Below, piece by piece: positions 1 to 8,839 of a stretch of 64,000 bases of DNA (position 1 is its first letter; the number at the start of each line of letters is the position of its first letter). Both the position numbers and the translations under genes were made by a program. Source of the stretch: Phyllobacterium sp. YR531 (GTDB lineage Bacteria; Pseudomonadota; Alphaproteobacteria; Rhizobiales; Rhizobiaceae); NCBI RefSeq assembly GCF_000282595.1, contig NZ_AKIZ01000039.1, positions 1 to 64,000 of the forward strand, in the 5' to 3' direction. The notes under the pieces were generated by a model. That model had not been told where the DNA came from and ran no database searches. It saw nothing but the letters and a program-made list of their open reading frames with translations.

Positions 1-1444
1 CTGGGGCCCCAGCCGTAACAGGATTATCGCCTGTGACCATAACCGTTTTGATGCCCATGGCGCGCAAGGCTGCAAAGCGCTCCTTGATATCCGGTTTCAC
101 CACGTCTTTGAGATGAATCACGCCAAGCAGCTTGCCATTGTGCGTTACACCGAGTGGTGTGCCGCCTGCACGCGCTATGGAATCAACAGCTTTTTGAAAA
201 CTTTGCGGCGCGTTGTCCTTGGTCAAGCCCGCTACGTTCAAGATTGAGTCTATTGCACCTTTGCGGATTTGCTCCTTGCCAACATCGACGCCGGAAATTC
301 GTGTCTGGGCGGCAAAGGGAATAAAGCTGGCATCCTTGCCATCCAGCACAGTGGTGGAGAGCCCATAATCAGCCTGTGCCAGAGCCACGATGGAGCGGCC
401 TTCGGCGGTTTCATCGGAAAGCGAGGCTTGCAGCGCTGCACTTGCAAGCTCTTCCTCTGGAATACCGTCAACCGGGATGAACTCAGTTGCCATGCGATTA
501 CCGAAAGTGATCGTGCCGGTCTTGTCGAGCAGCAGCGTGTCCACATCGCCAGCAGCTTCCACGGCACGACCGGACGTTGCAATCACATTGAACCCGATGA
601 GGCGATCCATGCCTGCAATGCCGATAGCAGAAAGCAGCCCGCCGATAGTCGTGGGTATGAGTGTTACAAACAGGGCTGCCAACACAGTCACTGTCATGAT
701 CGTGCCGGAATAGGCAGCCAGGCCGGAAACAGTCACAACGGCAATCAGAAACACCAGCGTCAGACCGGAAAGCAGGATCGACAGTGCTATTTCATTGGGC
801 GTCTTTTGCCTCTCTGCACCTTCGATAAGAGCGATCATGCGATCAACGAAGGTTTCGCCGGGTTTGGTCGTGATACGCACAATGAGCCAGTCCGACAATA
901 CCTGCGTGCCGCCGGTCACCGCAGAACGGTCGCCGCCCGATTCACGAATGACGGGAGCAGATTCTCCAGTTATGGCGCTTTCATTGACAGAGGCAACGCC
1001 TTCGACGATTTCGCCGTCGCCGGGCACAAGATCGTTGACCTCGATGAATACAAGATCGCCAACCTTGAGGCTTGTTGCCGGGACAACATCATAGTCCCGG
1101 CCATTGGCAGATTTCAGCCGCTTTGCCACAAGATCGGATTTCGTGCGTTTCAGACTGTCCGCCTGCGCTTTACCGCGACCCTCAGCGATGGCTTCCGAGA
1201 ACGTCGCGAAAATCACCGTGAACCAGAGCCACGCAGCAATTTGCCCGGAAAACAGCGGAGTTCCACTGCCATTCGCGATGTCCCGCAGCCATAGAAGCGT
1301 CACCATAGCTGCAACAACTTCGGTGGTGAAAATGACAGGGTTGTGCACCAGCTTCAGGGGATTGAGTTTGACAAACGATCCTTTCAGCGCCTGAAGCAGG
1401 ATGCCGCTGTCAAACATTGATATTGATTTTGCCTTTGAAGACAT
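1..1444 (-). CDS. kdpB: Potassium-transporting ATPase subunit B, C-terminus outside window
   Basis: Catalytic P-type ATPase subunit of the high-affinity KdpFABC potassium pump in the inner membrane. Reading the minus strand from an ATG at 1444 gives about 481 residues before the window edge. The sequence has an N-terminal membrane region, an actuator-type TGES motif and the phosphorylation motif DKTGT, whose Asp falls at residue 307, the same number as in E. coli KdpB. An AAGGA ribosome site lies about 8 bases upstream of the ATG. The gene follows kdpA by 73 bases on the same strand. The nucleotide-binding domain is cut off, and kdpC and any kdpDE would lie beyond the left edge. Identification is secure; completeness cannot be judged. 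Confidence 0.96.
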   Translation of the reverse strand, partial: MSSKAKSISMFDSGILLQALKGSFVKLNPLKLVHNPVIFTTEVVAAMVTLLWLRDIANGSGTPLFSGQIAAWLWFTVIFATFSEAIAEGRGKAQADSLKRTKSDLVAKRLKSANGRDYDVVPATSLKVGDLVFIEVNDLVPGDGEIVEGVASVNESAITGESAPVIRESGGDRSAVTGGTQVLSDWLIVRITTKPGETFVDRMIALIEGAERQKTPNEIALSILLSGLTLVFLIAVVTVSGLAAYSGTIMTVTVLAALFVTLIPTTIGGLLSAIGIAGMDRLIGFNVIATSGRAVEAAGDVDTLLLDKTGTITFGNRMATEFIPVDGIPEEELASAALQASLSDETAEGRSIVALAQADYGLSTTVLDGKDASFIPFAAQTRISGVDVGKEQIRKGAIDSILNVAGLTKDNAPQSFQKAVDSIARAGGTPLGVTHNGKLLGVIHLKDVVKPDIKERFAALRAMGIKTVMVTGDNPVTAGAP

Positions 1445-1517
1445 TTTGAAGATCCTTCGAGCAGTTCCAGCAAAAGTGTGAACGGTTTTGCGTCTGGAAC
1501 TGCGTTAAAACGATGAA

Positions 1518-3227
1518 CTAGAAAGTCTGACCGGAGAGCATCAGGAAATGCTCGACGATGGGACCAAGGGCGAGCGCAGGGAAATACTGCAGACCGCCGA
1601 GAATGATGATGATGCCAACGAGCAGGCCCACGAACAGTGGTCCATCCGTGGGGAACGTGCCCGCTGATGCCGGAACCTTCTGTTTGCCCACCAACGATCC
1701 GGCGATTGCAAGAACCGGGACGATATAGGCAAAGCGGCCAAGCAGCATGGCTATACCGAGTGTCGTGTTGTACCAGATCGAATTGGCTGTAAGACCGGCA
1801 AAGGCGGAGCCATTATTGCCTGCGGCAGACGAATAGGCGTAGAGAATTTCCGACAGGCCGTGCGGGCCTTTGTTGAGCAATCCGGCAAGTCCGGCAGGCA
1901 GGATTGCCGAGATCGCCGTGAAGCCAAGAATTGCGAGCGGCAACACCAGAACAGCCAGCATGGCGAACTTCATTTCCCGTGACTCGATCTTCTTGCCAAG
2001 GAATTCAGGAGTACGCCCGACCATCAATCCAGCAACAAACACCGCAAGAATTGCGAAAATAACCATGCCGTAAAGCCCGGAGCCAACACCGCCCGGCAAT
2101 ACTTCGCCAAGCTGGATCAGGAACATGGGAACAAGGCCGCCCAACGGGGTCAGCGAAGCGTGCATGGCATTCACGCCGCCGTTGGAAAGGCCCGTGGTCA
2201 CGGCCGCGTAAAGGGCAGTGCCTGCCTGTCCAAAGCGTATTTCCTTGCCTTCCATATTACCTTGCAATGGGTCCAGACCAAGCTGAGTCAGGATAGGATT
2301 GCCGCTTGTTTCAGCCCAGTAGACTGCACCAATGCCGATAACGAGAAGGATCGCCATTGCAGACAGCAATGCCCAGGCCTGACGACGATTGCCGGTAATC
2401 TGGCCGAATGTGTAGACCATCGCCGATGAGACAACGAGCATCGAGAACACACCCAGATAGTTGGAAAATGCGTTGGGATTTTCGAATGGATGCGCGGCAT
2501 TTACGTTGAAGAAACCGCCGCCATTGGTGCCAAGTTGCTTGATGGCTTCCTGGCTGGCGACAGGTCCGGTCGAAATGATCTGCTTTGCGCCTTCCAAAGT
2601 CGTGGCAGTAAACGAACCGTCCAGTGTTTGCGGCATGCCGAGTGCGACGAAGAGAAGTGCTACAATAACCGCCAGCGGCAAAAGCACGTAAAGTGTCGCC
2701 CTCGTCATATCGACCCAGAAGTTGCCGAGTGTCGTCATGTTTGAGCGCACAAATGCCTTGGAAAGGGCAACTGCGATTGCCATGCCGGTTGCGGCAGACA
2801 GGAAGTTTTGAACAGTCAATCCAGCCATCTGGCTGAAATTGCTCATCGTGGTCTCACCGCCATAGGATTGCCAGTTGGTATTGGTGATGAAACTGACCGC
2901 CGTATTGAACGCCAGATCAGGCGCGACACCGGCAAAGCCTTGCGGATTGAATGGCAGGACAGCCTGCAATCTCAATATGCCGTAAAGGACAAGAAAGCCC
3001 GCCATGCTGAAAAGCAGAACGCCAAAAGCATAAGCGATCCAGTTTTGCTCACGGTTTTTGTCAATTCCGGCAACAGCGTAAAAGGCACGCTCAACGGGAA
3101 CGAAAACCGGCGAGAGAGGCGTTCTCTCTCCGGCAAAAACACGGCTCATGTAAAGACCAAGCGGCTTGATCGCCAAAAGAACAGCGAGCAGCGTCAGGCT
3201 GATTTGCAGCCATCCGACGAGTGTCAT
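1518..3227 (-). CDS. kdpA: Potassium-transporting ATPase subunit A
   Basis: Channel-like potassium-binding subunit of the Kdp pump, 569 residues and strongly hydrophobic. The four selectivity-filter-like loops typical of the family are visible: [11 protein letters not shown] near residue 115, GTNGGGFFN near 235, [13 protein letters not shown] near 345, and AGNNGSAF near 470. Length is normal. It lies between kdpF (upstream, 165-base gap) and kdpB (73-base gap), so the three genes are probably one operon for potassium scavenging. The long gap from kdpF is unusual, because these genes are commonly nearly contiguous; it is filled by a hairpin-bearing repeat-like sequence. Confidence 0.97.
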   Translation of the reverse strand: MTLVGWLQISLTLLAVLLAIKPLGLYMSRVFAGERTPLSPVFVPVERAFYAVAGIDKNREQNWIAYAFGVLLFSMAGFLVLYGILRLQAVLPFNPQGFAGVAPDLAFNTAVSFITNTNWQSYGGETTMSNFSQMAGLTVQNFLSAATGMAIAVALSKAFVRSNMTTLGNFWVDMTRATLYVLLPLAVIVALLFVALGMPQTLDGSFTATTLEGAKQIISTGPVASQEAIKQLGTNGGGFFNVNAAHPFENPNAFSNYLGVFSMLVVSSAMVYTFGQITGNRRQAWALLSAMAILLVIGIGAVYWAETSGNPILTQLGLDPLQGNMEGKEIRFGQAGTALYAAVTTGLSNGGVNAMHASLTPLGGLVPMFLIQLGEVLPGGVGSGLYGMVIFAILAVFVAGLMVGRTPEFLGKKIESREMKFAMLAVLVLPLAILGFTAISAILPAGLAGLLNKGPHGLSEILYAYSSAAGNNGSAFAGLTANSIWYNTTLGIAMLLGRFAYIVPVLAIAGSLVGKQKVPASAGTFPTDGPLFVGLLVGIIIILGGLQYFPALALGPIVEHFLMLSGQTF

Positions 3228-3262
3228 TGGTAGTCTCCGAATAGGGAATTAGGGTACTTGGC

Positions 3263-3375
3263 AAAAGCCAGAAAACTATGCAGCGAGAGCCGAAAAGGCT
3301 TGAGAACCGGAGCTGAGCGTACTTTTTTGTACGTGAGCACCGGATCGCATAACCAAGCCGTTTGAAGGCCACCCT
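3263..3375. repeat. Hairpin-bearing repeat-like segment between kdpF and kdpA
   Basis: The gap between kdpF and kdpA contains an imperfect palindrome at 3307-3343. Its core is CGTAC, six T, GTACG (3318-3333), flanked by CCGG on both sides and by near-complementary GAGC blocks. No open frame with coding character spans it. The wording of the sequence resembles dispersed intergenic palindromes I recall from Rhizobiales genomes, but no second copy is present in this window, so the repeat assignment is an inference. It would be transcribed within the operon and could act as an mRNA hairpin between kdpF and kdpA. Confidence 0.45.
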
Positions 3376-3392
3376 GAGCGATTTTCAAGCTG

Positions 3393-3479
3393 CTAGAAGC
3401 GCTCGGGCGCGACAAGCGTCACGACCAGATAAGCGCAAAGCCCGGCAGCAACGCCAAGGCCAAGAACAAGCTCAAACAC
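3393..3479 (-). CDS. kdpF: Potassium-transporting ATPase subunit F
   Basis: A 28-residue single-membrane-span peptide starting at GTG 3479 and ending with the family-typical tail APERF. KdpF stabilises the KdpABC complex in the membrane. Its hydrophobic core (about residues 4-24) and the terminal PERF match known KdpF peptides of 28-30 residues. Its GTG start overlaps by 8 bases the end of a 27-residue peptide gene on the same strand, so the two are probably translationally coupled. kdpA begins 165 bases downstream. Confidence 0.85.
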   Translation of the reverse strand: MFELVLGLGVAAGLCAYLVVTLVAPERF

Positions 3480-3555
3480 GGCTCAATGCCTGTGCGTACA
3501 GGCCCAGAAGCAGCAAAATACCGCAACCAAGCGCGACAAATATGAAATCCAGCAT
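3472..3555 (-). CDS. 27-residue membrane peptide upstream of kdpF
   Basis: A short frame beginning at ATG 3555 encodes 27 residues starting MLDFIFVALG and ending YAQALSRV. It has one hydrophobic span with an acidic residue near the N-terminus and an Arg at the C-terminus. Its TGA stop overlaps the GTG start of kdpF in another frame, the arrangement expected of coupled translation. Small hydrophobic frames ending in Y-x-x-A-x-x-R are, from memory, often found just before kdpF in proteobacteria, but I know of no assigned function. It may be an extra small Kdp component or only a leader that drives kdpF translation. Confidence 0.55.
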   Translation of the reverse strand: MLDFIFVALGCGILLLLGLYAQALSRV

Positions 3556-3653
3556 TTCAGATATCCAAATCGTTTCGATGGACTGAGAATGCGCTTATGG
3601 ACGTCAGTTATCGATTGCGAATAATGGCACCCGATATAAGGATTATGTAAGGA

Positions 3654-4586
3654 TCAGGCGCGCTCCGCACCCTTCCTTGTCGTTTCAACCGCATAGACTG
3701 AACTTGTGGCAGTGATGAACAGGCGCGACCCGTTAGATCCTCCAAATGTCAGATTGGCGACGACTTCGGGTATCAGAATGCGTCCCAGCCTGCGTCCTTC
3801 GGGTGTATAGCAATGGATACCATCTACGGCGGAAATCCACAGCAACCCTTCGGTATCGACGCGCAGGCCGTCTGGCACCATATCAATATCGGCGACAACA
3901 CTGCTCGCGCCGAGTTTGGTATCATCGAGCACTTCCAGCGCCCTGACATGATGCGGGCGACTATCGTCAAAGCCGAAACCATGTCCGCGCGCACGGCCAG
4001 AATCGGCAATGTAAAGGACGCTTTCGTCCGGCGAGAATGCCAATCCATTCGGGCGGTCGAAATCTCCAGCCACCAGCTCCACCTCGCCCGTTGACGGGTC
4101 GAGCCTGTACACATTGTTGCTGCCGATCTCGCTATCTGCCCGGATACCTTCATGATCAGAAATTATCCCGTAAGGCGGATCGGTGAACCAGATCGAGCCA
4201 TCGGACTTGACCACCAGATCATTGGGGGAGTTCAGGCGCTTGCCTTGCCAGTGGGTTGCAAGAACCTCGTAAGTGCCATCCTTGCCAGTGCGGCTGATGC
4301 ATCGTCCACCATGCTCGCAGGAGACCATATTGCCCCCGCGATCCACTGCGCTGCCATTTGTGCGCTGCGAAGGCTGGCGGAAAACCCGTGTGCCTTTTTC
4401 CTCCGACCACGTCATCATTCGATTGTTTGGTATGTCGGAGAAGCGCAGTTCGCTTATATCATCAAGCCATACAGGCCCTTCAACCCAGATATATCCGGTC
4501 GAAATGCGCTCCAGTGTGGCACCCGGTTGGAAAAAGGATTGAAAGGCTGGATCGTCCTGCGCAAGAAATTCGTGTTGCGACACCAT
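3654..4586 (-). CDS. SMP-30/gluconolactonase/LRE family protein
   Basis: A predicted six-bladed beta-propeller lactonase of 310 residues, probably hydrolysing a sugar lactone in the cytoplasm. Family features are the N-terminal EGPVW segment, NSPNDLVV with the metal-binding Asn, the WFTDPPYG stretch, RPNGLAFSPD, and a late PDGLRVD. The ATG at 4586 was chosen because GGGAGGGG lies just upstream; an in-frame start 17 codons earlier lacks such a site. The gene is transcribed away from an Ldh2-type dehydrogenase, with a 12-bp palindrome between them. A lactonase beside a dehydrogenase suggests sugar-acid catabolism, but the substrate is not evident. Confidence 0.85.
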   Translation of the reverse strand: MVSQHEFLAQDDPAFQSFFQPGATLERISTGYIWVEGPVWLDDISELRFSDIPNNRMMTWSEEKGTRVFRQPSQRTNGSAVDRGGNMVSCEHGGRCISRTGKDGTYEVLATHWQGKRLNSPNDLVVKSDGSIWFTDPPYGIISDHEGIRADSEIGSNNVYRLDPSTGEVELVAGDFDRPNGLAFSPDESVLYIADSGRARGHGFGFDDSRPHHVRALEVLDDTKLGASSVVADIDMVPDGLRVDTEGLLWISAVDGIHCYTPEGRRLGRILIPEVVANLTFGGSNGSRLFITATSSVYAVETTRKGAERA

Positions 4587-4652
4587 AATCAAAACCCCTC
4601 CCGCTTCGATGATCATTGCCTCAGACTTGCCGAACATTTATCTCAAGCAACA

Positions 4653-4664
4653 TATACTAGTATA
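4653..4664. promoter_or_regulatory. Perfect 12-bp palindrome, candidate operator
   Basis: TATACTAGTATA is a perfect palindrome between the divergent lactonase and dehydrogenase genes. Its size, symmetry and A/T-rich flanks resemble operators of GntR-type repressors, which often control such sugar-acid genes. No regulator gene of that type lies nearby in this window. The position, 37 bases before the dehydrogenase ATG and 66 before the lactonase ATG, would suit shared control of both. Confidence 0.4.
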
Positions 4665-4701
4665 AAGCTATCAATGATTTGCAAGAGGAAACGACGCTCT
4701 A

Positions 4702-5733
4702 ATGACTGAAATCCTGATCAATCCAGATGACCTTTCTGCTCGTCTTGCGGCAGCGCTGAAGAACGAGAATGTATCGGATGAAGCAGTCACGGCAACCACC
4801 CGTGCGCTGATGCACGCATCACGTCTTGGTGTCGACAGTCATGGCGCACGGTTGATCACGCATTACTGCAATGTCCTTCGCGGCGGGAGGGTAAATCCAC
4901 AGCCGGCAATCTCGACACAGCGCACAGGGCCCGCCACTGCCATTGTCGATGGCGATAACGGGCTTGGTCATTTGACTGCCTATCGCGCCACCGCGCTCGC
5001 CATAGAGATAGCCCGTGAATGCGGTATTGGCGCTGTGGGAGCAATCCGCTCTTCGCATTTCGGCGCTGCCGGTGCCTATGCACTTGATATCGCAGAGGCC
5101 GGTATGATCGGCTTTGCTACAACGAACACGGATTCGGTCGTGACGCTCTTCGATGGTGCCAGTGCCTTTCACGGAACCAATCCACTTGCGTTCGCAGCAA
5201 CTGTGGCGGGCGGCAAGCCATGGCTTCTCGACATGGCGACATCATCTATACCACTCAACCGTGTACTGCTTTATCGCTCCTTGCAAAAAGAACTGCCTGA
5301 AGGCGTTGCGGCCGATGCCGAAGGTGCCCCTACCCATAATGCGGACGAGGCGGAAATGCTGTTGCCGCTAGGCGGTGCGGGATATGGTTTCAAGGGAGCC
5401 GCGTTGGCGGGTGTTGCCACGCTTCTGTCGGCAGTCCTGATGGGGACAACACTCGATGCCGATTTCATTCCGATGGTCAGCAAGGACGATGTTTCCACCC
5501 CGCGTAACATGGGGCATTTCTTCATCGCCATTGATCCGGCGCGTTTCGCCGGAGCCGATATTTTTGCCACAGGCATGCGAGCCTATCTGGATCAGCTGCG
5601 TGCGGTTCCCGCCGTTGCAGGCGGCAAGGTCATGGCACCCGGCGACCGTGAATGGGCCGTGGAGGAACAACGGATGCGCGATGGCATTCCAATTGATCCT
5701 GACACGGCGGCATTCCTCGGCGTCAGCGCCTGA
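4702..5733 (+). CDS. Ldh2 family oxidoreductase (malate/lactate dehydrogenase type)
   Basis: A 343-residue NAD(P)-dependent dehydrogenase of the malate/L-lactate/ureidoglycolate dehydrogenase fold, unrelated to classical Rossmann dehydrogenases. Typical segments are SRLGVDSHGARL near residue 39, the IRSSHFGAAGAY cofactor region near 113, and GTNPLAFA near 155. GAGGAAA precedes the ATG. The family includes L-lactate, malate, L-sulfolactate, ureidoglycolate and piperideine-carboxylate reductases, and the substrate cannot be chosen from sequence alone. A ureidoglycolate role is conceivable because purine-degradation genes lie elsewhere in the window, but this gene is 35 kb away and paired with a lactonase, which points to sugar-acid metabolism. 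Confidence 0.85.
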   Translation: MTEILINPDDLSARLAAALKNENVSDEAVTATTRALMHASRLGVDSHGARLITHYCNVLRGGRVNPQPAISTQRTGPATAIVDGDNGLGHLTAYRATALAIEIARECGIGAVGAIRSSHFGAAGAYALDIAEAGMIGFATTNTDSVVTLFDGASAFHGTNPLAFAATVAGGKPWLLDMATSSIPLNRVLLYRSLQKELPEGVAADAEGAPTHNADEAEMLLPLGGAGYGFKGAALAGVATLLSAVLMGTTLDADFIPMVSKDDVSTPRNMGHFFIAIDPARFAGADIFATGMRAYLDQLRAVPAVAGGKVMAPGDREWAVEEQRMRDGIPIDPDTAAFLGVSA

Positions 5734-5743
5734 TCAGCACCGA

Positions 5744-6940
5744 CTATTTGGCCTTTTTGGCGCCAACGAGTTCATCCCACTTCCTGAAGGCAATAACCAT
5801 CTTGTCCGGCTTTAGCGGTAGTTCGATTGGGTTATTGGCAATCAAATCAGCATATTCCGGCCTGCCAAATTCCTTGATGACATCCTGGCTGTGTTGCGGC
5901 GCCATCGAAAGCGGTACGTTCTTCACAGCAGGTCCCGGATAGAGATAGCCTTCGTCATAGGCATAGGCCTGCGCTTTGGGTGTCAGCAGGAACGCCATCA
6001 GGTCAAGCACAACCGCAACCTTATCTTCGGCGATCCCTTTCGGAACGCACATGAAGAACGCGTCGGACACCCAATGGAAACCTTTCAGCGTGCCGATCTT
6101 GGCCGTTTCCGGCACGATGCCCAGCGCACGTGGATTGATATCCCAACCCGTTGTGCTGATGATGATATCGCGCGAACCTTCGCCAAATTCCTTCATCGTT
6201 ACGCCGGTTCCCGCCGGATAGTAGTCGATGTACTGACCGATTTCCGCCAGATAGGCCCATGTCTTTTCCCAGCCATCGACCGGGTCGGAAGGGTCTTTAT
6301 CGCCAAGCAGATAGGGCAGCCCCATCATGAATGTGCGGCCCGGACCTGAATTTGTCGGGCGGGCATACATAAAGCGGCCTGGATTTTCCTTGGCATAGGC
6401 AAGCAATTCTTCGGCAGTCTCTGGCACTTTCTTTACGCGCTCGGGGTCATATTCCAGCAAGGGGCCGGATGGGTAATAGTTGATGACCACACCGAAGCCA
6501 TCGCCTTGCGCCTTCAGAAGATTCAACGCGGCTGGCTCGTAATTCTCTTCAAGATTGGGGAAAGTAGACGAGAAGTCCGGCAGCAGCTTCATCCATGTCT
6601 CGTTGACAAGACCTGCAGCAAGACCGTCGCTGCCCGTCAGCACAAGATCGATATCGACGCGATTAGCACTTTGCTGAGCCTTGAGTTTTCCGGCAAGCTC
6701 GGTCACAGGAGCCTTAGCGAAAATGATCCGCGAAGCGCGTTCCGGAAAAGCCTTGGCATATTCTTCAAATGCAGGCTGGCTCAGGGCCAATGCACCGCCA
6801 ACGTCCATAACAGTGATGACGACCGGCGACGCGGGCAATGCAGGTGCCGCAGCGCGTGCTCCGGTAACCCCGGTAACGAGCGAAGCGGCCATGCCGCCGA
6901 GCACCGCGCGGCGGTTCAATCTGAAAAACTCCTGTGTCAT
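5744..6940 (-). CDS. ABC transporter substrate-binding protein with Tat-type signal
   Basis: Periplasmic binding protein of about 398 residues. The start at 6940 places RRAVLGG close to the N-terminus followed by a hydrophobic stretch and an ARAAA cleavage-like site, a twin-arginine type signal; GGGGA lies upstream of this ATG. The mature part resembles binding proteins of the iron/polyamine/thiamine group, with segments such as ALSQPAFEEYAKAFPERA and YPSGPLLEYDP. It is the last gene of a nagB-nagA operon, 28 bases after nagA. No permease or ATPase gene accompanies it; the next gene is convergent. The substrate is unknown. An amino-sugar-related ligand is only a guess from context. Confidence 0.8.
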   Translation of the reverse strand: MTQEFFRLNRRAVLGGMAASLVTGVTGARAAAPALPASPVVITVMDVGGALALSQPAFEEYAKAFPERASRIIFAKAPVTELAGKLKAQQSANRVDIDLVLTGSDGLAAGLVNETWMKLLPDFSSTFPNLEENYEPAALNLLKAQGDGFGVVINYYPSGPLLEYDPERVKKVPETAEELLAYAKENPGRFMYARPTNSGPGRTFMMGLPYLLGDKDPSDPVDGWEKTWAYLAEIGQYIDYYPAGTGVTMKEFGEGSRDIIISTTGWDINPRALGIVPETAKIGTLKGFHWVSDAFFMCVPKGIAEDKVAVVLDLMAFLLTPKAQAYAYDEGYLYPGPAVKNVPLSMAPQHSQDVIKEFGRPEYADLIANNPIELPLKPDKMVIAFRKWDELVGAKKAK

Positions 6941-6968
6941 TTTATTCCCCTTTTGTCTTTTGGATTGT

Positions 6969-7988
6969 TCATCGGAAAAAGCGCTCTTCATTGCCAATAC
7001 GCACGCGCGTGATCGCCATCGCGTCCGACCAGTCTAGCTCACTCTCTGCCAGATTTATTCCACGCGCGGTCAACACCGGCGCCAGAACCTCCAGCAACCT
7101 TGTAGACGCCATCTCGACCGCCTGTTCAAACGTGGCGATATTCCAGCGCACGAGATTGCGCACCGCATCGTCCAGGCACAGCGATGAACCCGCCAGTCCC
7201 GTCGCACCGCTCTGGCTAACCGTGCCATCATCGGAGCGATCAACGTTCATACCGGCAAAAGCGTAAGTACCTGTCGGTGCAGCAGCGGCAGCAACCGCAT
7301 CTGTTACCAAAGCTGATCGCTCAAAACCTTTGGCTCGGATCAGGCTTTTCAGCACATAGGCAGGCATGTGAATGCCATCGGCGATGAACGTGGCAAGCAG
7401 GCGATCTTCTGCCAATTGCGCGAAGAGTGGATTGTCCAGCTTGGGCAATATTTGCGGCAGGCCATTACCCAGATGGGTGGAAAGACCTGCTCCTGCATCC
7501 GCCGCAGCAGAGACTAGCTGGCTGGTGGCGGAAGAATGACCTATCGAGACGAGCCGGTTGTCGGCACGCATTGCTTTCACGAATTCAATGCCGCCATGAA
7601 CCTCCGGTGCAACTGTAACCAGAAGGATCGGCCGCTCGATCAGCTTCTGCAAAGCGGTTACAAGAGCGGGATCAGCACCAATCATCGCATTGGCCGGATG
7701 ACATCCGGAAAAACCATCAGCAGGGTTTAAGAATGGCCCTTCCAGATGGTACCCCGGACACATCAGCGGTCCAAGACGGCTTTCGGATACAGCCCTGTCC
7801 AATGCGGTGAAACGTGCTTCGAGTTCGTTGCGGTGGGCCGTAATGATTGTTGGCAGGCACGTCGTCACCCCTGTTGCCAGCATGGCTTCAAGAGCACGAT
7901 CCATCGCCTCAGGCGTGAGTTGCGGATCGTTGAAATCAACGCCCGCAAAACCATTCACCTGTATGTCAACGAGGCCGTTCGTAATCAT
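6969..7988 (-). CDS. nagA: N-acetylglucosamine-6-phosphate deacetylase
   Basis: Amidohydrolase of 339 residues that removes acetate from GlcNAc-6-phosphate, giving glucosamine-6-phosphate for NagB. Visible family motifs are [13 protein letters not shown] at the N-terminus, HLEGPF with metal/substrate residues near residue 81, GHSSA near 150, THLGN near 171, ADGIHMP near 205, and VTDAV with the catalytic Asp near 230. It is slightly shorter than E. coli NagA (382) because the N-terminal beta-sandwich strands before DIQVNG are absent. Its ATG overlaps the nagB stop in an ATGA, showing translational coupling. Probably repressed by the divergent ROK protein. Confidence 0.92.
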   Translation of the reverse strand: MITNGLVDIQVNGFAGVDFNDPQLTPEAMDRALEAMLATGVTTCLPTIITAHRNELEARFTALDRAVSESRLGPLMCPGYHLEGPFLNPADGFSGCHPANAMIGADPALVTALQKLIERPILLVTVAPEVHGGIEFVKAMRADNRLVSIGHSSATSQLVSAAADAGAGLSTHLGNGLPQILPKLDNPLFAQLAEDRLLATFIADGIHMPAYVLKSLIRAKGFERSALVTDAVAAAAAPTGTYAFAGMNVDRSDDGTVSQSGATGLAGSSLCLDDAVRNLVRWNIATFEQAVEMASTRLLEVLAPVLTARGINLAESELDWSDAMAITRVRIGNEERFFR

Positions 7989-8722
7989 GCAAGTCTCGAT
8001 GCAGAGTGAGGCTCAAGGAAGAGTACGGTGTTCGGATGTTTCTGCACGATTGATGCCGGGTGCATCGGATCGACCTTGCCTTGCACTGCGTCCTTTACAG
8101 CCTGCGACTTACGCTCGTCGGGCACCGACAATATGATGAGTTCGCTTTTCAGTATCTGCCTGATGCTCATTGAAATGGCTTTTTCCGGAACCGCCTCAAG
8201 CGTCGGAAACCATCCCTCACCCATCTGCTGTTTGCGGCAGGCCTCATCGAGCGTCACGACAATATAAGGTTTGTCAGTTTCAAAATCCGCGGGCGGGTCA
8301 TTGAATGCAAGGTGGCAGTTCTCGCCGATTCCCGCAAAACACACGTCAATGTCATGGCGGGTTATCAATGCACTGACTCGCTCTGCTTCGGCTGCGGCGT
8401 CACCCTCTCCATTAATAGGATGAAATGCAACAGCCCCACCCAAAGGATCCACGAATCGCTCCTGCAGGAATTTGCGAAAGCTTGCCGGGTGGCTGATCTC
8501 CATTCCTACATATTCGTCGAGATGAAAAGCTGTTACTTTCGACCAGTCAATATTCTCTGCGGCAACCAAATTCTGCAGAACTTCGAACTGGCTTGCGCCC
8601 GTGGCAACAATGATCGAAGCTTTTCCTTTGGCCGATATTGCAGCTCGGATAGCTTCTGCGCCAAGCTTGGCCGCCGCCGCACCAAGAGAAGCCTTGTCAG
8701 GAAGTTGCCTTATATCGATCAT
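7985..8722 (-). CDS. nagB: Glucosamine-6-phosphate deaminase
   Basis: A 245-residue member of the NagB/6-phosphogluconolactonase fold, converting glucosamine-6-phosphate to fructose-6-phosphate plus ammonia. Characteristic segments are [11 protein letters not shown] (phosphate loop), HLDEYVGM with the catalytic Asp, [14 protein letters not shown] with the catalytic His, and the ISMSIRQI helix. AAAGGG precedes the ATG. It lacks the C-terminal extension of E. coli NagB (266 residues). First gene of the nagB-nagA-binding-protein operon, divergent from the ROK regulator. Confidence 0.9.
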   Translation of the reverse strand: MIDIRQLPDKASLGAAAAKLGAEAIRAAISAKGKASIIVATGASQFEVLQNLVAAENIDWSKVTAFHLDEYVGMEISHPASFRKFLQERFVDPLGGAVAFHPINGEGDAAAEAERVSALITRHDIDVCFAGIGENCHLAFNDPPADFETDKPYIVVTLDEACRKQQMGEGWFPTLEAVPEKAISMSIRQILKSELIILSVPDERKSQAVKDAVQGKVDPMHPASIVQKHPNTVLFLEPHSASRLA

Positions 8723-8793
8723 ATTTTATCCCTTTTGGACATGTCATTCGCCTTGCTCTCATAGTAAGCACAGCTTTATATGACACAGCAAGG

Positions 8794-8821
8794 TATTTTC
8801 GAATATTAAAGTTCAAAAATA
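8794..8821. promoter_or_regulatory. Candidate operator for the ROK/NagC-like regulator
   Basis: An inverted repeat lies between nagB and the divergent ROK gene: TATTTTCGAA (8794-8803) and TTCAAAAATA (8812-8821), separated by 8 bases, with one mismatch. E. coli NagC operators also have TATTTT/AAAATA arms. The site is 72 bases from the nagB start and about 19 bases before the ROK start, so binding could repress both directions. Confidence 0.5.
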
Positions 8822-8839
8822 GAAACAGGCAGAAACTCA

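Noticed and set aside
269-1294. Long plus-strand open frame of 341 residues opposite kdpB
   Set aside because: The minus strand clearly encodes KdpB with DKTGT at residue 307; the plus frame is low-complexity antisense translation rich in His, Arg and Cys.
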